Both the position numbers and the translations under genes were made by a program. Below are positions 1 through 6,049 of a stretch of 7,946 bases of DNA, piece after piece. Source of the stretch: JANXVV01 sp038230975 (GTDB taxonomy: Bacteria; Planctomycetota; Phycisphaerae; Tepidisphaerales; Tepidisphaeraceae); the NCBI GenBank assembly GCA_038230975.1, contig JBBRMF010000244.1, positions 1 to 7,946 of the forward strand, in the 5' to 3' direction. How positions within the stretch are numbered: the first letter of the stretch is position 1; each line of letters opens with the position of its first letter. The notes beneath the pieces were generated by a model. That model did no database searches. It was given only the letters and a program-made list of their open reading frames with translations, and was not told where the DNA came from.

Positions 1-92
1 GCGGCCGTAGCGCGCGAAGCGGGTGAACTCGCGCAGATGATCCACGCAACGATCGAGAGTATGGCAGCGGAAACAGCCAGCTTCATCAACAT
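1..92 (-). CDS. N-terminal signal peptide of an exported protein, partial (runs off left edge)
   Basis: On the minus strand an ATG at 92-90 opens a frame that stays open to the window edge (30 codons). It reads as a textbook Sec signal peptide: a short n-region MLMK, a hydrophobic core of about 17 residues (LAVSAAILSIVAWIICA), then SSPASRATA with an AxA-type cleavage site. GGAAG on the minus strand (103-99) lies 6 nt before the ATG and could be a weak Shine-Dalgarno. A second ATG at 86-84 and a GTG at 95-93 are in frame, and a stop lies upstream at 113-111. The mature protein is outside the window, so its function cannot be told. The competing reading is a plus-strand C-terminal tail of 62 codons ending at 189. 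I prefer the minus strand because of the signal peptide and because the + strand is richer in C than G over 61-186, opposite to the confident + strand genes. Confidence 0.5.
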   Translation of the reverse strand, partial: MLMKLAVSAAILSIVAWIICASSPASRATA

Positions 93-344
93 CACAGGCT
101 TCCGACCGCTTTACAGCGGCAGTTCGCACGCTCGACAACTCCATCCGCCGTTCTGGCGACAAGAACCACCATACCCGCTCGGGAAATAATAGCGTTGTCC
201 TCTGACGATGTTGTAAGATGGTTCATGTGAGGCGACTTTGGCGGATCATCGTTCATTTCTTACGTTCTCGGCACGGGTCATCCATGAGGAATGGATCGTC
301 TCGGCGGTGGCGAAACGATTTAGGGGGACGGGGGTATCATCTGG
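93..344. other. Intergenic region, probably divergent promoter region
   Basis: No convincing gene lies here once the shadows of the cytochrome gene are set aside. If the minus-strand reading at the left edge is right, this 252-bp stretch separates two divergent genes and should carry both promoters. A TATTAT hexamer on the minus strand (191-186) could be a -10 box for the leftward gene, but no good -35 box matches it. I see no convincing sigma-70 promoter for the rightward gene. A small palindrome, ATCCAT-5 nt-ATGGAT, lies at 280-296, 48 bp before the start of the cytochrome gene. Confidence 0.5.
280..296. repeat. Short palindrome upstream of the cytochrome gene
   Basis: ATCCAT and ATGGAT form a perfect 6-bp inverted repeat around the 5-nt spacer GAGGA. 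It could be a small hairpin in the leader or a dimeric regulator site. No T-tract follows it, so it does not look like a terminator. An arm of this length can arise by chance, so the functional reading is weak. Confidence 0.25.
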
Positions 345-3300
345 ATGAGCTTTACTCGGCGTCAAGCAATTCTGCTTTCGGTCATTTCGGTTGTGTTGAT
401 CCAATCGGGCTTTCGGGGTGCGCCACTTTGTCTTGCCGATGATTTTGAATCGCGGATTCGCCCGATGGTTTCCGAGTATTGCCTCAAGTGCCATTCCACG
501 AAGAGGCAGAAGGGCGACCTGGATCTGGAAGTGTTTTCGTCTTTGGCGCAGGTGAAGAAGCATCCGAAGATATGGCAGGCGGTGTGGGAGCAATTGGGGG
601 ACGGGGAAATGCCTCCGAAGGATAAACCGCAGCCATCGGCGGAACAGAAACTCGGACTGATGAAGTCGGTTCGGTCGATGCTGGATGCCATCGCGATGGA
701 GCGGGCGGGCGATCCGGGGCAAGTGGTCATTCGTCGACTTTCAAACGCAGAATACACCTATACGCTTCGTGATCTGACGGGCATCGACTCGCTGGTTCCG
801 GCCAAAGAATTTCCGGTGGATGGGGCGGCGGGTGAAGGGTTTACCAATACGGGGCAGGCGCTGGTGATGTCGCCGACTTTGGTGACAAAGTATCTGGATG
901 CGGGCAAGAGCGTTGCCAGCCATATGGTGCTGTTGCCGGATGGAATTCGATTTTCAAGCAAGATAACCCGGCGAGATTGGACCAATGAAACGCTGGCGGA
1001 GATTCGCGATTTTTACGCCAGGTTCAGCAGTGCCGAGGGTGGGGATAAGGTTAACTTGCAGGGGATCGCATTCAGCACGAATGAAGGGGGACGGCTGCCT
1101 TTGGAGAAATATCTGGAGGCGGCGATCGTGTTGCGCGACGGGGGTAAAGATCTCAAGCAGCTTGCTCAGGAACGAAATCTGAGCGCAAAGTATCTGGGCC
1201 TATTGGTGACACTACTGAATGGCAGCGAGCCCTCACCGCTCTTGAATCATTTGCGGAATGTCTGGCGCACGGCCAAGCCAGGAGATTCCGTGGCGATGGC
1301 TGCGGAAGTTGCTCAATGGCAGCGAATGCTGTGGAAGTTTGGAAGTGTGGGTCACATCGGCAAAGCCGGCGGCCCGAAGGCATGGATGGAGCCGATCACT
1401 CCGTTGGTCGCGCAGCAGGAGTTTAAGCTCAAACTGGCTGCGCCAGCCAATGGCAATGAGATTGCGGTTTACCTGGCGGCGGGAGATGCCGGGGATGGGT
1501 CGGTCGGTGATACGGTGGTGTGGCAACAGCCGCGCGTGCTGATTCCTGGTCGTCCGGCGCTACTGCTGCGCGACGTTCGAGATTTCGTCCGTGAGATGAA
1601 AGGACGGAAGGTGGGGCCACAGGTCGGCCGGGAAAAAGCACCCGAGGCAAAAATCGGGGAGCCGGAATGGGGCCTCGACCCACGGATGTTCGGGAAGCAT
1701 CCAAATGGTGAAGCGATGGAGCCGGTGAATCTCTGTGTGCAGGCGCCATCGGTCGTAGAAATTCGGCTGCCAGCAGATCTGTTTGCGGGGGCGGAGCTGG
1801 TGACCACCGGGGCACTCGATCAAAAAACCGGGATCGACGGTAGCGTTCAATTGCAGGTGCTGACGGTCAAACCGGATCCGAAATCAGGGCTGATTCTCGG
1901 GGCGGTTTCAGTCGAACGAGGCAACGTCCCCTGGACCTCGGATAACAGGATTGTATTGAACAGTATGCCGATTATCGCAAATGCAGGGAGCGCGGCGTAT
2001 AAACGGCTCCAACTCGCGTTTGATGAATTTCGGCGGGTTTTTCCGCCCGCGCTTTGCTACACGAAAATAGTGCCGGTCGATGAGGTGGTCACACTGACGC
2101 TTCTGTATCGCGAAGACGATCACCTTGCGGAGTTGGTGCTCGATGACGCTCAAAAAGCGAAGCTCGATCGGCTGTGGGATGAATTGCGATTTGTCAGTCA
2201 GGATGCGCTGACGCTGGTCGATGCGTTCGAGCAGATTTGGCAATTTGCGACGCAGGATGCGGATCCAAAAGTATTCGAGCCGATGCGCAAACCGATCGCC
2301 GATCGAGCGGCGGCGTTTCGGCAGAAGTTGATCGACTGCGAACCGAAACACGTCGAGGCGGTGGTGGAGTTTGCGAGCCGTGCGTATCGTCGTCCGTTGA
2401 CTGCAAGTGAAACAAATGGCTTGCGTGTCCTGTATCGTAAGTTCCGTGAACAGGAGCAGTCGCACGAAGATGCGATTCGATTGCTGCTCGCTCGAGTGCT
2501 GGTTTCACCGGGGTTTTTGTATCGCGCGGAAACGCCGGGAGCGGGTGTCGCGCAAGTGCCGGTGAGTGATTGGGAACTTGCGACACGCCTGAGTTACTTT
2601 CTCTGGTCTTCGGAGCCGGATGCGGAACTGCGTGCGGTGGCTGCATCGGGGAAGCTGCGTGAGCCTGAGGTGCTTGCCGCGCAGACGCGCCGGATGATGG
2701 GCGATGCGCGCGTGCGGCGGCTGGCGACGGAATTTGCCTGCCAATGGATTCACATCTACGACTTCGACACGCTCGATGAAAAAAGCGAACGGCATTTCCC
2801 GACGTTTGGCGGGTTGCGGGATGCGATGTATGAAGAGTCGATTCAGTTTTTCACCGATTTTTTCCAGCACAATCGGTCCGTACTCGGAGTTCTGGACGCA
2901 GATTTCACGTTTCTCAACCAATCACTCGCAAATCATTACGGCATCCCGGGCGTGACGGGTCCACAATGGCGGCGCGTGGAGGGAATTAAGAAGTATTCGC
3001 GCGGTGGAATCCTCGGGCAGGCGACAACGCTAGCCAAGCAATCGGGCGCATCTCGAACGAGCCCGATCTTGCGGGGGAACTGGGTGGCCGAAGTGCTGCT
3101 CGGCGATAAGCTTCCTAAGCCGCCTAAAGATGTGCCGCGATTGCCGGAGGATGAGTCGACCGAGGGGCTCACGATGCGGCAACTCACAGAGAAGCATACC
3201 TCAGACCCGCGCTGCGCAGGATGTCATAAGCGGATCGATTCATTTGGGTTTGCGTTGGAAGGCTTCGATGCGATCGGGCGGCGTCGGGAAAAAGATCTGG

Positions 3301-3599
3301 GGAATCGACCGATCGATACGCGGTCAAAGGCGATGGATGGTACGGAACTGGTCGATATCGACGGGCTGCGTGGTTATTTGTTGACCAAACGGCGGGATGC
3401 TTATCTGCGGCAGTTCTGCAAAAAGCTACTGGGTTATTCGCTGGGCCGGGCCGTGCAGCTTTCGGATGAACCGCTGTTGAAAGACATCCGGACAAAACTT
3501 GCGGCCGGAGATTATCGTGTGCAGATCGCGATCGATATGATCGTACAGAGCCGCCAATTCCGTGAGATTCGCGGGCGGGATGTTGCGTTGGATGAGTGA
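345..3599 (+). CDS. Planctomycete-type cytochrome c, DUF1592/DUF1588/DUF1585 family
   Basis: This 1084-residue protein carries the set of domains first recognised in planctomycetes. A signal peptide covers about residues 1-32, with likely cleavage after LCLA. PSCyt1 (about 36-100) has a haem c motif CLKCH at 46-50 and a GEMPP motif whose Met89 is the likely axial ligand. PSD3/DUF1587 (about 127-195) includes RRLSNAEYTYTLRDL. Then come PSD5/DUF1595 (about 670-735), PSD4/DUF1592 (about 738-866), PSCyt3/DUF1588 (about 884-985) with a second haem motif CAGCH at 957-961, and PSD2/DUF1585 (about 1003-1078). Residues 200-665 form a long less-defined region with a beta-rich stretch near 359-400 (NGNEIAVYLAAGDAGDG). 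ATG 345 is the first start codon after an in-frame stop at 321-323, and its Shine-Dalgarno is weak. The product is predicted to be an exported di-haem protein in redox chemistry or binding outside the cytoplasm. The family's substrate is not established. A DUF1552 gene follows, its usual partner. Confidence 0.95.
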   Translation: MSFTRRQAILLSVISVVLIQSGFRGAPLCLADDFESRIRPMVSEYCLKCHSTKRQKGDLDLEVFSSLAQVKKHPKIWQAVWEQLGDGEMPPKDKPQPSAEQKLGLMKSVRSMLDAIAMERAGDPGQVVIRRLSNAEYTYTLRDLTGIDSLVPAKEFPVDGAAGEGFTNTGQALVMSPTLVTKYLDAGKSVASHMVLLPDGIRFSSKITRRDWTNETLAEIRDFYARFSSAEGGDKVNLQGIAFSTNEGGRLPLEKYLEAAIVLRDGGKDLKQLAQERNLSAKYLGLLVTLLNGSEPSPLLNHLRNVWRTAKPGDSVAMAAEVAQWQRMLWKFGSVGHIGKAGGPKAWMEPITPLVAQQEFKLKLAAPANGNEIAVYLAAGDAGDGSVGDTVVWQQPRVLIPGRPALLLRDVRDFVREMKGRKVGPQVGREKAPEAKIGEPEWGLDPRMFGKHPNGEAMEPVNLCVQAPSVVEIRLPADLFAGAELVTTGALDQKTGIDGSVQLQVLTVKPDPKSGLILGAVSVERGNVPWTSDNRIVLNSMPIIANAGSAAYKRLQLAFDEFRRVFPPALCYTKIVPVDEVVTLTLLYREDDHLAELVLDDAQKAKLDRLWDELRFVSQDALTLVDAFEQIWQFATQDADPKVFEPMRKPIADRAAAFRQKLIDCEPKHVEAVVEFASRAYRRPLTASETNGLRVLYRKFREQEQSHEDAIRLLLARVLVSPGFLYRAETPGAGVAQVPVSDWELATRLSYFLWSSEPDAELRAVAASGKLREPEVLAAQTRRMMGDARVRRLATEFACQWIHIYDFDTLDEKSERHFPTFGGLRDAMYEESIQFFTDFFQHNRSVLGVLDADFTFLNQSLANHYGIPGVTGPQWRRVEGIKKYSRGGILGQATTLAKQSGASRTSPILRGNWVAEVLLGDKLPKPPKDVPRLPEDESTEGLTMRQLTEKHTSDPRCAGCHKRIDSFGFALEGFDAIGRRREKDLGNRPIDTRSKAMDGTELVDIDGLRGYLLTKRRDAYLRQFCKKLLGYSLGRAVQLSDEPLLKDIRTKLAAGDYRVQIAIDMIVQSRQFREIRGRDVALDE

Positions 3600-3603
3600 G
3601 ATG

Positions 3604-3669
3604 GTGGCGTGGGCGTCTCGCCCGCGTTTTGTTCAGGAAAAGAATGCACGGGCGAGACGCCCATGCCAC
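3604..3669. repeat. Inverted repeat with 21-bp arms between the cytochrome and DUF1552 genes
   Basis: The left arm (3604-3624, GTGGCGTGGGCGTCTCGCCC plus G) is the reverse complement of the right arm (3649-3669) except for one position, 3609 against 3664, which is a G-U pair in RNA. The loop is 24 nt. It begins 4 bp after the stop codon at 3599 and ends before the ribosome binding site at 3677. No T-run follows, so it is not a typical intrinsic terminator, though the transcript would form a very stable hairpin. Read through, it gives peptides such as GRDAHAT on + and MAWASRPC on -. From memory, such strings occur at the ends of many predicted proteins in Planctomycetota and Verrucomicrobiota, which suggests a dispersed REP-like or MITE-like element. 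The repeat itself is seen directly; its family membership is recollection. Confidence 0.85.
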
Positions 3670-3676
3670 GAATAGC

Positions 3677-3680
3677 GGAG
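3677..3680 (+). promoter_or_regulatory. Ribosome binding site that decides the DUF1552 start
   Basis: GGAG lies 8 nt before ATG 3689, just past the inverted repeat. Together with the Tat signal that begins directly after that ATG, it fixes the start at 3689 rather than at GTG 3596. Confidence 0.7.
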
Positions 3681-3688
3681 ATGATCCT

Positions 3689-5005
3689 ATGAAAAATAAA
3701 CAGACGAGCCATCAGTTTGCACGGCGGACGTTTCTTCGAGGATTGGGCGTGTCGATGGCGTTGCCCTGGATGGAGTCACTGCGCGTGTGGGGGGATGAAC
3801 CGCGCGGGAATCAGGCGAGCAGCGAAGCGCCGGTGCGGTTGGCAGTGCTGTTTTCGGGGAACGGTTTCCACAGCAAGGAATGGTGGGCCAAGGGCGAAGG
3901 CAAACAGATGGAATTGGGGAAGGTGCTTGCGCCGCTCCATGATTTTCGCGGAAAGATGAACTTTGTGCGCGGGTTGTTCAATGAAGAAGCGCGCAAGGGA
4001 AACATCCACAGTTCGCAGACGGGCAATTTGCTGTCTGGGGCTCCGCTTGCATCGGGCGGGGAGATTCGTTCAGGGACGAGCGTCGATCAGTTGCTGGCAC
4101 AGAGTTATGGGCGATCGACCAAGGTGCCAAGTCTGGTGCTCGGTTGCGAGAAGTCGAATCCTTCGGTTCATAAAAATTATTCGATGCTCTACAGCTCGCA
4201 TATTTCATGGAGCTCACCGACCACACCGACCCCGCTGGAGATTTATCCCGCGCTCGCGTTTGATCGGCTGTTTAAGGATGAAGTAAGTCGCGGTGACAGC
4301 AGTGTGCTGGATTCGATCATGACCGATGCGACGGATCTTCGGCAGAATATCAGCGTCGGCGATCGGCGTAAGCTGGATGAATATCTTGAATCCGTGCGCG
4401 ATGTGGAACAGCGCATTGAAAATGCCGGTAAGAAAGGCGAATTACAAGGATGGCGTCCCACGCTCGCGAAGCCGAACATGCCCCGCCCGGCGGACGGCAT
4501 TCCGCAGAACATCGCAGAGCACATGCGGTTGATGGCGGACATCATGGTGCTCGGCTTCCAAACCGATACCACGCGAATCACCACGCTCAAGCTGAATAAC
4601 GATCACTCCGCGCTGCGGTTCCCGAACCTCGGTGTGGACTACATGATTCATCATCTGCTTTCGCACTCCGACAGCGCCGATTGGTTGAAGGTGAACACAT
4701 TCTTTGTTGAGCAAGTGGCCTATATCGCGCGAAGGCTGGATGCGATTCAGGAAGGACCGCGCACGCTACTGGACAATACGATGCTGATGTATTGTTCGAG
4801 CATGATGACGGGGAATCACAACAACGATCAACTGCCGGTCATCATGCTTGGCGGCGGTGGGGGGCGGATCAAGGGTGGGCGGGTGATTGATTATTCCGGG
4901 AAGCCGGAACGGCAGATGTGCCGGCTCTATCTTTCGATGATGGACAAAATGAATGTGCGGCTCAAGAATTTTGGAGACGCGAAAGAGCCGTTAGGGGAGA
5001 TTTGA
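3689..5005 (+). CDS. DUF1552 (HXXSHH family) Tat-exported protein
   Basis: This 438-residue protein opens with a twin-arginine signal: ARRTFLRGLG at residues 11-20, then a hydrophobic stretch to about residue 30. It is therefore predicted to fold in the cytoplasm and be exported. The rest matches DUF1552, a family of about this length, usually encoded next to DUF1592 cytochromes. Recognisable parts are LAVLFSGNGFHSKEWW after the signal, a SVDQLLAQ segment, a helical segment LDEYLESVRDVEQRIE, and near the C-terminus MLMYCSSMMTGNHNNDQLPVIMLGGGGG. The family's HxxSHH motif appears as H322-LL-S325-H326-S327, with the last His replaced by Ser. The function is unknown; the layout recalls the DUF1501 alkaline-phosphatase-like proteins, which hold the same position beside other planctomycete cytochromes. 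The frame can be extended to GTG 3596, overlapping the cytochrome stop, but those 31 extra residues are translated repeat and would bury the Tat signal. Confidence 0.93.
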   Translation: MKNKQTSHQFARRTFLRGLGVSMALPWMESLRVWGDEPRGNQASSEAPVRLAVLFSGNGFHSKEWWAKGEGKQMELGKVLAPLHDFRGKMNFVRGLFNEEARKGNIHSSQTGNLLSGAPLASGGEIRSGTSVDQLLAQSYGRSTKVPSLVLGCEKSNPSVHKNYSMLYSSHISWSSPTTPTPLEIYPALAFDRLFKDEVSRGDSSVLDSIMTDATDLRQNISVGDRRKLDEYLESVRDVEQRIENAGKKGELQGWRPTLAKPNMPRPADGIPQNIAEHMRLMADIMVLGFQTDTTRITTLKLNNDHSALRFPNLGVDYMIHHLLSHSDSADWLKVNTFFVEQVAYIARRLDAIQEGPRTLLDNTMLMYCSSMMTGNHNNDQLPVIMLGGGGGRIKGGRVIDYSGKPERQMCRLYLSMMDKMNVRLKNFGDAKEPLGEI

Positions 5006-5132
5006 GATGAAGTGTTGCGCATTGCTTTGCGAGACGAGGGAATTGTGTTGACATGTTTCTGCGAATTTGGGAGCCTCTATCTGGCCGATTCATCTCTGGT
5101 TCTTTAGAATTGCCTTGCTGGGAGGATTTCCG
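5006..5132 (+). other. Intergenic gap before the zinc-ribbon gene
   Basis: This 127-bp gap probably separates two transcription units. A perfect TTGACA stands at 5048-5053, but there is no good -10 hexamer at 16-18 nt. TAGAAT at 5105-5110 resembles a -10 box and has only a poor -35 (TGGCCG, 5082-5087) at 17 nt. I see no hairpin with a T-tract. Confidence 0.3.
5120..5125 (+). promoter_or_regulatory. Shine-Dalgarno that decides the zinc-ribbon gene start
   Basis: GGGAGG lies 7 nt before ATG 5133. It favours this start over an upstream in-frame TTG at 5067, which would add 22 residues ahead of the zinc-ribbon fold. Confidence 0.75.
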
Positions 5133-6014
5133 ATGTCGACAGAGATATTGCATTTCAATTGCCCTGGGTGCGGGAGCCAAAAAGTCTGGAAAGCTCAATA
5201 TATCGGGAAGCGAGCCGAGTGCGGGTGCGGGCAAATTCTTGTCGTGCCGAACGAACCGCATGCGTTGCCTAAGGCGCCGGCGAGTTTTGAAGAGGCGTTT
5301 GAGGCGGCTGGGTCATCGGAGTATTCCCTTTCAGCGCCTTCGCCGGAGGGGGCAAAGACAGCGCGCTCCTATTCGGCATTTATCGCGCCGCCGGTGATTA
5401 TTGAGCGAGAAGTAGCGGATGGTTCGGTATCCACGGTGGGTGCCGGTACCCGCAAATTAATAAAAAGTGACGTGGGGGCATTGCCGTATCGAAAGGGTTT
5501 GCAGCGTGAAGAAAGACCGGCTGCGCCCGAGCTTTCGGCTTTAAGGGATCACATTTTGCCGGCCATTCTCATCGCAGCAGGGATAGCGATTTGTCTGGTG
5601 GATGGAATGTACCAGGGGGATAATACCTGGAAACCTATGAGTGCCGTGGCGGGTTCCGTGATGATTAATATGATCGCGAGCGTTGCCTTGGCGGTGGGGG
5701 CGGTTTTCGCGGCTTCGGCGATGGGCGGGGTCGCTTTTCAGGAACCTGTACCGATCATCATTTACAAGCTCTGTGCCGTCGCTTTGGCCCCGGGTGCGGT
5801 CGGGGCATTGGCAATGCACTGGATCGGCGGTATCAACGGCGATATGGCCGGCACGTTTATCGGCCTTGGATGCTACTTTCTGCTTTTCATGTTGCTGTTC
5901 CGGCTGTCCATGTCTGATCAAGTGGTCTGCGTCATGCTGCTCTTTATCATTCGCACGGGCGTGGCATATATGATCTTCAGGATGCAGGGTGCGAAGCAGT
6001 ATTCAGCCATATGA
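5133..6014 (+). CDS. Zinc-ribbon-like membrane protein, hypothetical
   Basis: I do not recognise a named family for the full 293-residue protein. The N-terminus (residues 7-37) looks like the short zinc ribbons common at the start of planctomycete membrane proteins: C10-PG-C13, then the GKRAEC segment and C30-G-C32, then a ILVVP strand. The second knuckle is CxC rather than the usual CxxC. Residues 40-135 are a low-complexity, probably disordered linker. Five hydrophobic helices follow at about 140-158, 173-196, 206-228, 237-257 and 263-283. There is no signal peptide, so the ribbon is probably cytoplasmic by default, with the helices in the inner membrane. The gene lies 35 bp before the DUF2339 gene and is likely co-transcribed with it. 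The role is unknown; metal-dependent sensing or protein binding by the ribbon would be speculation. Confidence 0.85.
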   Translation: MSTEILHFNCPGCGSQKVWKAQYIGKRAECGCGQILVVPNEPHALPKAPASFEEAFEAAGSSEYSLSAPSPEGAKTARSYSAFIAPPVIIEREVADGSVSTVGAGTRKLIKSDVGALPYRKGLQREERPAAPELSALRDHILPAILIAAGIAICLVDGMYQGDNTWKPMSAVAGSVMINMIASVALAVGAVFAASAMGGVAFQEPVPIIIYKLCAVALAPGAVGALAMHWIGGINGDMAGTFIGLGCYFLLFMLLFRLSMSDQVVCVMLLFIIRTGVAYMIFRMQGAKQYSAI

Positions 6015-6049
6015 TCGATGCTGGTTCAACATTTTAACTCGGGCATAGC

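Noticed and set aside
1..189. Plus-strand C-terminal gene fragment of 62 codons ending in TAA at 187-189
   Set aside because: I recognise no family in it, its tail is proline-rich and low in information, and the opposite strand encodes a convincing signal peptide. It remains possible and is given as the alternative in the minus-strand entry.
195..219. Promoter formed by TTGTCC (195-200) and TAAGAT (214-219) for the cytochrome gene
   Set aside because: The spacing is only 13 nt and both boxes match poorly.
246..757. Minus-strand open frames of 131-158 codons over the cytochrome gene start
   Set aside because: They lie opposite a gene with clear conserved domains, show no recognisable motif and are rich in Arg and Pro, as expected of antisense shadows in GC-rich DNA.
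3604..3669. Intrinsic terminator of the cytochrome gene
   Set aside because: The stem is far longer than usual, the loop is 24 nt and no T-tract follows. A dispersed repeat fits better, though partial termination cannot be excluded.
5048..5082. Sigma-70 promoter starting with a perfect TTGACA before the zinc-ribbon gene
   Set aside because: The nearest -10-like sequence (CTATCT, 5077-5082) is 23 nt away, outside the usual 16-18 nt spacing.
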